From: Nymphaea colorata
Taxonomy: Eukaryota > Streptophyta > Magnoliopsida > Nymphaeales > Nymphaeaceae
Assembly: GCF_008831285.2 (NCBI RefSeq)
Contig: NC_045145.1
Coordinates: forward strand, 22,256,802-22,320,801
Length of the DNA: 64,000 bases
Direction: 5' to 3'
Position 1 is the first letter of the stretch. Each line of letters begins with the position of its first letter. The notes under the pieces are model-generated. The model was not told the origin of the DNA and did not search any database. It worked only from the letters and a program-made list of their open reading frames with translations. Shown in pieces: positions 22,398-31,617 of this stretch. A program made the position numbers and the translations under genes.

Positions 22398-22978
22398 ATG
22401 CCATTGCTGAATATAAATGATATGATGGTGATATTGGATGGTAATCATGCTATAAAAGATGTAGATGTTAAAGTGGATGACCCAATTACTAAAGAGGAGT
22501 TAACAAATGCCGCAGATAATAACGCAACAAATAAATGTTTAATTGAAGACGGATGAGATAAATCTAGTCACAAATGTTGGTAGTGAGTTTGTGCCAAAAA
22601 TCAGAATGCAGTTTGATAGTGAAGTTGAAGCTCATGGTTATTACAATTTTTATGTATGGCAAGGTGGTTTTGACACTTATACGTGACTCTAAGAAGAAGC
22701 ATGGAGGAATTAAATATTATGAACAGCTTATTTGCAGGAAAAAATATTACAACAAAAAAAAGAACGAGAAAAAGAAAATATGTAGGTATAAGAGGTGCTT
22801 GCAAGGTATGGATGCCCATTGAACTGGACTCAAATACTAAGAAGCGGAAAGTAAAAAAATATGATCCAGTCTTCGGTGAAGATAAATTTTCATAAAACAC
22901 CAAAGAAAAAGAATATTCCTTAGAAGAAATTTGTAGACAATATGATCTAATCCGGTGTGAAACCATCAAAGGTTATGG
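22398..22978 (+). pseudogene. FAR1/FHY3-like DNA-binding domain gene remnant
   Basis: An ATG at 22398 opens 51 codons of acidic sequence, then a stop. In another frame EFVPKIRMQFDSEVEAHGYY begins at 22582 and continues NFYVWQGGFD, the N-terminal FAR1 pattern (G..FDSE.EA..FYN.YA...GF). Two frames later GACKVWMPIELDS follows (about 22795-22835), corresponding to the family's TGCKA...V.L. At least two frameshifts and several stops separate these blocks. FAR1-type domains occur in light-signalling transcription factors and in related MULE transposases, and either source is possible. Copia B's LTR begins at 22985 and cuts off the 3' side. Confidence 0.7.
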
Positions 22979-22984
22979 AACTTA

Positions 22985-23389
22985 TGAGGAAACTTTGCGA
23001 GGAATCAAGATAGCGTACAAACGAAAATACAGAAATTGAAAACCATTCATAGAAACGTGTGTTTCATAGGACAAAAGTAGAACCTGTAGAGGCGACTGCC
23101 GACTGAATGTCGGCAGCTGTTGGTAGAACGGCTACAGTTCCCATAGAGTTATTCCCCTGCGAAGGTAGCGGCGGTGGTGGTGGCAGCGGCAATGGGTTTC
23201 TCTCCTCAATCATAGCAGCCCAATGATGGGGACAGACAATTCACGTATGGCTAAGGAGACTGATTACCCAGACGGTAAAAACTGAATGTGTCTCACTCCA
23301 TCACAAGACACGAGTATTTATACTTAAGGGTCCGAAATGAATATGGACCCGTATCAACGCAGGACTATCTAGATGGGTAAATCCCAACA
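22985..23389 (-). repeat. 3' LTR of Copia B
   Basis: 405 bp; minus strand TGTTGGGATTTACC...TTCCTCA. A TATAAATA box lies at 23315-23322 (minus). Differs from the 5' LTR by many substitutions and a few short indels near 23100 and 23170, so the insertion is not recent. Confidence 0.92.
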
Positions 23390-23618
23390 ATCTCCCACTA
23401 GTCCAAGTCGATATCAAGGGTAAACAAAATGAATGGACTAGCCTTAAAATCCATTCCAATGTCTCACCTTTGTTATTTTACAAAACTTCTCAATAAACAA
23501 ATGAGAATTTAAAATAAGTAGACAACAAACTTAATGAGAATCAACAAACTGTATGTGATCACATTCATAAATGTTTGTATGATAGTGCGTTTACATTGAA
23601 CTACACAAACTCATCCTC

Positions 23619-25362
23619 TTAACATGTTAAAAAAAAAATACCAGATGCTAGCGCTTTAGTAAGAGGATCTGCAACCATATCTGTAGTCCCAATGTGTTGA
23701 ATACACACTAGTTGATTCTCTGTCATTTCCTTAACAACAAAATACTTAAGTTTTATATGCTTACAAGAAATAGTACTTTTGTTGTTGTTGGAAAAAGAGA
23801 CTGCAGCTTCATTATCACAGTGAACTTTAAGTGGTCTATCAATAGATTCCACTATCTTAAACTGTGAAATGAAATTCTTTATCCAAATTGTCTGCGATGT
23901 AGTATCATATAATGCAATGAATTATGCTTCCATGGTGTGAGCAGCAGTCACAATATGCTTTTTGCTCTCCCATGAGATGACACCTCTTGATAGAAGGAAA
24001 ACAAAACCAGTAGTAGACTATCTATTATCGGTACATCCTCCAAGATCGGTGTCAGAATAGCCAATCATTTCTAAATGGTCCACCTTGCGATATGTCAACA
24101 TGTAGTCTTTTTGTCCCTTGCAAGTATCGCATGACTCTCTTCACGGATTTCTAATGTGCCATGCATGAATTAGATTGAAATTACCAAGCATGCCAACAGC
24201 AAAGGAAATGTCAGGCCTAGTGCAAATCTGCGCATACTGCAAGCTGTCAACCGCTGATGCATATTGAATGTTGATCATTTGTGCCCTTTCAAATTCGTCC
24301 TTTGGACAATCATTTAGGCTCAATTTATCACCTTTAACTATGGGTGTTGAAATACGAGAACAATTCTCCATCTCATATCTCTTAAGTATTTTATTGATGT
24401 ATACTGATTGAGAGAGACTTAAAATACTTTTAGTTCTGTCTCGACGAATCTCAATACCGAGAACATATGAAGTCTCACCCATGTCCTTCATCTCGAAATG
24501 AGATGTAAGAAAATGTTTGGTCGTTGTTAGCAATTTAAGATCATTTGAAGCAAGTAAAATGTCATCCACATATAAAGTCAAAATTATGAACTTACTCCTA
24601 CATGCCTTAAGATACACACATCGATCAATGATGTTTTCTGTAAACCCAAAAGTCGTAATGACTTCGAAAAACTTAATGTATCATTGACGTGAGACTTGTT
24701 TAAGTACATAAATTGCTTTATTAAGCTTGCAAACCCCACTCTCAGAAAACCCTTGAGGTTGATCCATATATACTTTTTCATTCAAATCACCATTCAAAAA
24801 AGCCGTTTTCACATTCATCTAATGTAGCTCTAAGTCAAAATGAGCTACAAGTGCAAGGACAATCATTTGAATATGTCTCATTATAGTCAATGTCCTCCAT
24901 TCGTGTAAATCTTTTAGCAACCAATTTTGCCTTGTATCTCTCTATGTTGCCTTTAGAGTACATCTTGGTCTTATAGACCTATTTACACCCTATAGGTTTT
25001 ACTCTTTCAGGCAATGACACAAGGCTCCATGTTTGGTTTTTAGCCATAGAGTCAAGTTCTTCTTTCATGGCATTAATCCAGTGTCTGTATTGTTTGCTTT
25101 CAACGGCTTCAATAAATGTGAAAAGATCATCATCAATATCTATGAAATCACTAGGCTCTTGTAGGCATACCACATAGTCTAATGATATGGCAGATCTCCT
25201 CGCTCTTATAGATCTACGAACAGGTAATTGATCATTTTCAATTTGTATATCTACATCATGTTCGTGTTCATCAGCATAATCTACATTTAATTCATCTGGA
25301 TCTGATGCATTACCTGTATGATTTGCATTCATGTCATCACGAGAGACGACATAATCATACAA
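23619..25362 (-). pseudogene. pol: Copia B reverse transcriptase-RNase H
   Basis: Minus-strand blocks in order: pre-RT linker with HWINAMKEELDSM and NQTWSLVSLPE (about 25000-25090), RT with the catalytic YVDDILLASND (about 24545-24575) and YVLGIEIRRDR, then CTRPDISFAVG (about 24200), and RNase H ending with KVHCDNEAAVSFSNN, KHIKLKYFVV and DPLTKAL (23640-23830). The coding is cut into at least five frames by frameshifts and stops, for example after LGNFN near 24170. The catalytic Asp pair of RT is still readable. Confidence 0.9.
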
Positions 25363-25398
25363 ATTAACATTATTTTCAGCAGGTCTACATTCAATATC

Positions 25399-27165
25399 CT
25401 ATATTTCCTCAAAATTGAGGTTTTGTAATGCATTTAATCCAAATGAGCCATCTTCCAGAAACTTAGCCTTATCTGTTTTCACAATATGTGGTATGTGAAA
25501 TGGACAATAAAACCTATAGTCTTTCGATCTTTCTGCATAACCAATAAAGAAACCACCGATTATTTTAGTGTCAAAGGCTTTTATGTAGGGGTTGTACAAT
25601 TTATCTTCAGCAGGACATCCCTATATGTGCATATAAGAGAGAAAAGGTTTCCTACCTGTGTAATAAGAAGGGAAAGGTCCACAAACATCTGTGTGAAGAA
25701 TTCTTAATTTTTCAGTACATCGTTCGGCACTTTCTTTATATATGTTAGTTTGTTTTGCCTTTATGAAATCTACGCATATGCCTTTATCTGTAAAATCAAG
25801 AGATCGTAAAATCCCTTCATTTAAGAGTCTCCTTATTCTCTTTTCAGAGATATGACCCAAACGACGGTGCCATAGCATGTACGAATAATCTTTCATGGTA
25901 CTACGCTTATTGCCACTTATACAACGACTAGAAACCAACGATTTAGGAGATTGGATCTTCACATTCAACTTGTATAAACCATCACAAAAAATAGCAAAAC
26001 CAATTTCAACAAAATCTTTATAAATGAACATATTTGAATTCTCAAACTTTAAGCAGAAATCAAATTTGTCGAGTCTTGATACAAAAATTAAGTTTCTACT
26101 ATATGATGGAACAAAAAAACATCATGAAGATTCAAAACAAAGCCAGTATCAAGCCTAATCTGGCATTCTCCTACAGCTTTCACATGTGAGCATATTTTGT
26201 TTCCTGAGAAAATGCTCCTCTCATATAGTGTTGGTTCTCTTTTGCTTAGAAAGTCATGTAAAGAATTGGCAATATGCACAGTAGCACCAGAGTCAATCCA
26301 CCAACTATTAATAAGAACATGTAACATATTACTTTCAAGTGAAACAAATGACATATTACCTTTCTTCTCTAACTAATTCGTGTACTTGATGCAGTCTGAC
26401 TTCTTATGCCCCTTTTTCTTGCAAAAGAAACACTTTATAAGAGCCAAGTTAGTCTGCGCAGTTAGAGAAGCAGTTTGACTAGTTGACTTCTTCTTGACAC
26501 TCATTTTCATTGAACTTTTCTTTATGCCAACTTTACCAGCCCTAGAGTGAGAAACCATGTGTGCGCTTTGCAACTTCTCACAATTTATTCTTTTTTCCTC
26601 TTCAACACACTTAGACATCAATTCATTGAATGTTCATTCAGTATTATGTGTGTTGTGACTGATCTTAAAATGAGTATATTCAGCTGGTAAAGAGGTCAAA
26701 GTAAAGAATACCAAGAAAAATTCAGAAATAGTCAACTTCATGTCATTCAATTGAGAAGCAATGTTCCTCATTTCTAATATATGCTGGCGAATGTTACCCC
26801 CTCCTTGATATTTCATATGTCTTTAACTTTGACATTAGGGTACTAACTCTGGCTTTATGAGAGCTGACAAACTGAGCCTCAACTGCATCCAAGAACTCTC
26901 TCACCGTTCTGCAAGGTTGGATAGCACCACGTATGTTCTTAGCGACCCTTGATTGCAAAAGCAATGAGCTCAGTCGGTTAGAACGCTCCTACTTGTCAAA
27001 GTACACTATTTCATTATGTGTACTTTATGGTGTAAGAGGTGGTGGTTCAGGTCGCCTCAAAGCCATATCCAAATTCATATACCCCAATGTAAACACAACA
27101 TTTTCTTTATATTCATCATAATTTGAATCATCAAGTAAAGGAATAGAATTTAAGCCATTAAAATA
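25399..27165 (-). pseudogene. gag-pol: Copia B gag-protease-integrase (core deleted)
   Basis: Gag begins near 27165 (NSIPLLDDSNYDEYKENVVF, then LDMALRRPEPPPL) and carries the zinc knuckle CFFCKKKGHKKSDC (about 26385-26425). The protease site WWIDSGATVHIAN is at about 26270-26310 and the GAG-pre-integrase motif WHRRLGHISEKR at about 25845-25880. The integrase then starts (TDVCGPFPSYYTGRKPF), but at about 25620 it jumps straight to the C-terminal KAFDTKIIGGFFIGYAE region. About 150 residues containing the second Asp and the Glu of the catalytic triad are missing. Confidence 0.88.
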
Positions 27166-27779
27166 AATAGAACTAGGCACCGCAGATGACAAAAGACATC
27201 AATAAGTTGACATGCATTATATGAGACAAACCATATGGAACAGTAAACTAAATAAAAGGGTTTTTATGTCTACTATTTTCAAGACAAATACCAAGGGAAA
27301 TTAGGATACTACTTTGGTAATATAGCTAATACGCACATGTATTCCGTCTTAACTTTATCTAGTAAAACTAAGAAATGTAATCCAAACTGTAGTTAAGCAT
27401 AACACCTTTGAGTGTAAGATGAAAGAGCTATGTAAGGATCTATTTTTCTATTTTACTCTATTTATCTCTTGAACATAACACATTATCTTTGGGTAATTAT
27501 ATTACTTCAAATGATTAATAAGTACAACATGAACAATAATGTGTCTTTAAATCATGCGTAGTCACTTTGGAGAGGTATAACACGATTTAACTAATTATAG
27601 GCTCTTTACATTACTGTTTCCATACAAGCTTTATGATCATGCAACAAAAATTAACTTTAGCATAATCCTAAATAAGACATGATATAAGAATTTGTCATAA
27701 TTATACATATAAAATTAAACACACGAATCATGTGAATCATTTCTGCATAATCAACTTAATGCTATCCAAATCGTTTATT

Positions 27780-28180
27780 AAAGCTCCATAAAACATAATG
27801 AATCGGTCTCGTATCGATTTAAAATGATTGAACCAATTCATTAAACACCTTAAATAGACATGCAACCACATATACCAGCATCCTCTAGTATAAAACCGGT
27901 TCTGTATCAGTTTGAAATGGACCGAACTGGTAGAAAACTAGATGAACCGGTCCCGTAAGGGATAGAACCGGTTGAAGAAAGGCTAAAAACGGTTCCAAAA
28001 CAGAATAAGCCGGTTTGAAAAAAACCCTAAATTGGTCCCTGAAAGGTCCGAACCGGTTCCAAAACTAAATGAACCGGTTTGAAAAACCCTGAATCAGTTC
28101 GAAAATGATCTGAATCGGTCCCCAAAAGGTTGAAACAGTTCTGAATCGGACCGAATCGGTTCTGTTTGAAAAGAAACAGT
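27780..28180 (-). repeat. AACCGGTT-type repeat cluster in Copia B leader
   Basis: Repeated AACCGGTT, AATCGGTC and AACCGGTC words at short irregular spacing, as in element A (12700-13100). It is followed toward the 5' LTR by a GC-rich block with 'gggtcgggtccgg' inverted words (28200-28230) and then by 28350-28700, which matches element A's 15080-15190. The clusters are leader, not coding. Confidence 0.8.
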
Positions 28181-28922
28181 TCTGAATCCAGACCGTATGG
28201 ATACGGGTCGGGTCCGGCAGGACCCGACCCGATCCAAAAGAAATAAAAAAAAAAAAGGGAGTGAAAAACCGGGCAGAAACGAGATTTTTTTTTTAACTCT
28301 TATGAATCCGGATCGGGTCATGACTCCCCGCCTTCCATCCGACCGCCTCCTACTCGACCGAAAACCGCTGCAACTTTGGCAGGACGGTTAATGGCGGAAG
28401 CAAAAAAACCGGCGGGCCTTCAGGGGAGGTCATGGGTGGGCGCCGGTGGGTCTCACGGCGCCGTCCGGCGACGGCGAAGTCGTCGGTAGGCTTATGACCG
28501 GTCGTCGCCCTCCCTGCTGCCATCTGTTCATGTGCCCTAGTTCTTGTTCGTCGGGCGGCTGAAAAACGGCACCTAAAAGCCCACCGACAGGCCACCCAAC
28601 GACGTGGGTGGCCGCCGGCAGGCCGAACCAGCACGGTCGGAAGTCGACCGTTGCCTAATGGCCGACCCACGCCCGCCTAGACGTCGGATTCCGGCCATCC
28701 ACCTCTCTTCTGTTGCTTTCCCTTTCCCCTTTCTCTTTTACAGTTTCAACGACTGCAAGGAAGGTTCGGAGGCCCACTGTCGCCCAATGGGCGACAGACG
28801 TCTGCCGATCCAGCCGTCTCCTTCTCCTTCCTCATACGTGGTTGCGACGAAAAAAACCTGACGGCTGCCATCGCCCAAATGGCTGCCCGACCCCCCAAAG
28901 CTTCTGAAACATTTCTGCCCTA

Positions 28923-28955
28923 TTCCCTTTGCATGAAAACAGTATGCAAAGGGAA
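28923..28955 (-). other. Perfect 12-bp hairpin next to the Copia B primer site
   Basis: TTCCCTTTGCAT (28923-28934) and ATGCAAAGGGAA (28944-28955) are exact reverse complements around a 9-nt loop. In element sense the hairpin begins about 24 nt downstream of the core primer site. Retroviral and LTR-element leaders often place dimerisation or packaging stems here; that role is inferred only from position. Confidence 0.7.
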
Positions 28956-28978
28956 ACGCGCAACGGAAGCATGGTGGT

Positions 28979-28992
28979 GGGCCCATAACCCA
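28979..28992 (-). other. Copia B primer-binding site matching the anticodon half of tRNA-iMet
   Basis: One base inside the 5' LTR, the minus strand reads TGGGTTATGGGCCC. This is the complement of the anticodon loop and stem of plant initiator tRNA-Met (GGGCCCAUAACCCA), not of its 3' end. The plus strand remains tRNA-like outward to 28958 (gcgcaacggaagc, then atggtggt), matching the D-arm side with two substitutions and an extra GTG. Drosophila copia is known to be primed by such a 5' tRNA half. The tRNA comparison is from recall. Confidence 0.85.
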
Positions 28993-28993
28993 T

Positions 28994-29387
28994 TGAGGGA
29001 ACTTTGAGAGGAATCAAGATAGCGCATAAATGAAAATGCAGAAATTGAAAACCATTCATAGAAACGAGTGTTCCATAGGATGGAAGTAGAACCTGTAGAG
29101 GCGACTGCCACAGTCGGCGGCTGTTGGTAGAACGGCTACAATCCCCACAGGGTCGTTCCCCTGCGGAGGTAGCGGCGGTGGCAGCGGCAATGAGTTTCTC
29201 TCCTCAGCCATAGCAGCCCAGTGATGGGGACATACAATTCACGTATGGCTATGGGGACCGATTACCCAGACGGTAAAAACTGAATGTGTCTCACTCCATC
29301 ACAAGATACAAGTATTTATACTTAAGGGTCCGAAACGGATATGGACTGGTATTGATGCAGGAATATCCAGATGGGTAAATCCCAACA
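28994..29387 (-). repeat. 5' LTR of Copia B
   Basis: 394 bp, plus-strand bounds TGAGGGAAC and ATCCCAACA. TATAAATA is on the minus strand at 29313-29320. Aligned with 22985-23389 throughout. Confidence 0.92.
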
Positions 29388-30353
29388 TCTTAAGCTAGTA
29401 GAATAGAAACAAGCAACTCAAAAGTGAAGAAGAATTTTCCTACTATTGGCAGAGGAACTAGCGGCTTTCCTCAAGAACAACGCAGACAAGAAAATAGCAA
29501 GCGTAAACTAATGCCAGAGGCGAGAGATACAAACACGTTGCAGATAGTAATACAACATGATTTTCATTCAAAAACCCCCAAAAAATCATTCGAATGTAGA
29601 AGTCCAAGCAAAATCCTACAATGGAGAAGCAGCCGTTAGACGGGAACTTATCTGCGAATGGAGTAGCCAACTTGCTTGATTGGCTGGGTAGGGCAAGGCG
29701 CGCGAGAGGGAGAGGAAAAGGGAGAGCAGGAGCTCGGGGGGAACAGAGAGAGGACGAGGCCTCTCGTGAGTGGCGACGAGGGATCATGCATAGTTATTTT
29801 TAAGAAAATAACGAGGACCGTTCGATTGAACGCAATTTGATGGCCCTAGTTTGATGTCTGGTATGAGTCTTCTAATGTGTTTATAACACAAAATTAATAT
29901 AAATCATGATTTACTTCAAGTCATTTTTGTAAAAGAATTGATCTTTATACTACCAAAATTTTGATGTTTTAAAAGCCGTTCATTTTTTTACTATTAAAAA
30001 AAATTATTTAAGTAAAATAACAATTATCTAAAGTGTGTTTCTCATCAAATAATCATATCTATAAGGTCATATTTCAAAAGAATATATTTTAATAATTAAT
30101 ATCAATATCTCTGGTTTTTGTCTCTTAACCAAGTGTTTGGTTTTTACCAACTTTTATATATATATATCACCAAGAAAGAGACTTAGTGCATGTTTGACTT
30201 TTTTTATTTATTGTAGTGATGTAAATGATTTGGATTTGGGTTGGGTTCAATCTTTGCACTGACCGGTTATGTATTAGGTTCATATTCAGATTTTGACTCA
30301 CACCTAACTAAGTTTTGAAAAAACGAAATCGGATTTGATTGAATAGTATACGA
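29388..30353. other. Spacer; 3' part is segmental duplication
   Basis: 29388-29800 should be the continuation of the locus that Copia B interrupted, but no further FAR1 sequence is readable. A G/A-rich stretch lies at 29690-29760. 30175-30340 matches 58910-59085 ('gtaaatgatttggatttgg'), so the block returns to the duplicated segment before Copia C begins. No gene is supported. Confidence 0.6.
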
Positions 30354-30915
30354 TCTCACCATCAGTTTGTGGTATGCGTTTTTGGTGGAGCGTCTCAAGG
30401 AGTGGCGAGCGACTTTGGTGGAGTGTCTCAAGGAGTCGCCGTAAGCATGGAGCCTCCACGACCAACTCTCTTGCTTGCTGAAATCTTTGGTGGGCAGTTA
30501 TTCTCTATTGTCTTTAGAAGAAAAAGAGGTATGTTTTCAGTTCGTGTGAGTGTGAGGAACATACAGAAAACAGAGAGAGAGTTTTGGGGCTGAAGGTCAC
30601 GCAGAAGCATTGTTGTTTTGTAAGGGGATTTATTATGTTTTGGTTTCTTGGATCTCACTGTATTTTGATGCTTCGAATAATATGAATCCTGTTAGTTTCT
30701 CCCCGTGGATGTAGGAAGACAAACAGTCTATCCGAACCACGTAATTTGAGTGTCTTCAGTGTGATTGGTTTCCTGTTTTGATCTCTGTCGTTCATTTCAC
30801 TATTCACTCTCTTGATATCACGTACACATACTTGTTTACAGAGTGGTTGTTTTTCACCTTACTCTATATTTTGCTTGCAATCTGGTCCTTTCGTTTTTAA
30901 CAGATGATTACCTAA
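30354..30915 (+). repeat. 5' LTR (partial) of Copia C
   Basis: Matches 35094-35645 from 'tctcaccatcagtttgtgg' to 'atgattacctaa'. Contains an internal 'gagcgtctcaaggagt' / 'gagtgtctcaaggagt' short repeat at about 30389-30440. Differences from the 3' copy include a short 'gtgagt' expansion near 30546 and scattered substitutions. Confidence 0.88.
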
Positions 30916-30972
30916 GCCATGTTGCAAGATTTGTGTTTGTGATAGTTGGTTTTGATGACTGTGACGTCAAAT

Positions 30973-31617
30973 ATGTCAATGACTAAGTTTGAGGTGGATA
31001 AGTTTGACGGCAAGATTGATTTTGGTCTATGGCAAAAACGTGTAAATGCCATTTTGGTTCAGAACAACCTGCATAAAGCCTTGCTTGGAAAAGAGAAATC
31101 AGGGATTAAAGATGCTGATTGGGATGAGTTAGATTTGAAGGCGATGAGTACAATTCAACTTTGTCTAGCTGATGAGGTAATGTATAATGTTGCAGATGTA
31201 GATACTATGACTAATTTGTGGGTTAAATTAGAGAAATTGTACATGTCAAAGTCTCTCACAAATAAGTTGTATTTGAAAAAACAAGTCTATAGTTTACGTA
31301 TGACTGATGGGACAAATCTGCTTGAACATCTGAATGCATTCAATAGATTAATTACTCAACTTCGCAGTGTTGGTGTTAAGGTAGATGAAGAAGACCAGGC
31401 CCTTCTTCTTCTTTCATCTATGCCTAAAGTGTATGACCATCTTGTAACTACTATTCTCTATGGAAAAGACACTTTAAAACTTGAAGAAGTCAGAACTATT
31501 TTGCTTTCAAATGAAGCCAGACATAAGCCAAATCATGGAGAAAATTTGATGGTGAAAGAACATGGTCATGAGAGAGGTCGTCAAAAACATAAATTCAGCA
31601 AGAAATTTAGATCTTGA
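30973..31617 (+). pseudogene. gag: Copia C gag
   Basis: From ATG 30973 the product reads MSMTKFEVDKFDG, then FGLWQKRVNAILVQNNL and LLLSSMPKVYDHLV, the UBN2-type Gag of TNT1-like Copia elements, open to a stop at 31615. The next stretch continues in other frames (CHWKVDCPKL), where the zinc knuckle should be; only part of its Cys/His pattern survives. Two tandem copies of a 27-bp unit encode SDVDGDVL twice (about 31722-31772). Confidence 0.85.

Larger units (their letters stand above)
22985..29387 (-). mobile_element. Copia element B, full-length but defective
   Basis: Two LTRs (22985-23389 and 28994-29387) flank, in minus order, a 2-kb leader, gag, protease, a truncated integrase, reverse transcriptase and RNase H. 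Integrase preceding reverse transcriptase identifies Ty1/copia. Flanks are actta (22980-22984) and tctta (29388-29392), a 5-bp target duplication with one mismatch. A polypurine tract AGTGGGAGA lies just before the 3' LTR (minus sense, about 23391-23400). The PBS is unusual (see 28979-28992). Frameshifts, stops and a deleted integrase core mean it cannot move by itself. Confidence 0.92.

Noticed and set aside
28979-28992. Coincidental match to tRNA-iMet
   Set aside because: The coincidence explanation was rejected: the match sits exactly at the LTR junction, starts with the expected TGG, and extends beyond the 14-nt core in the tRNA-like direction.
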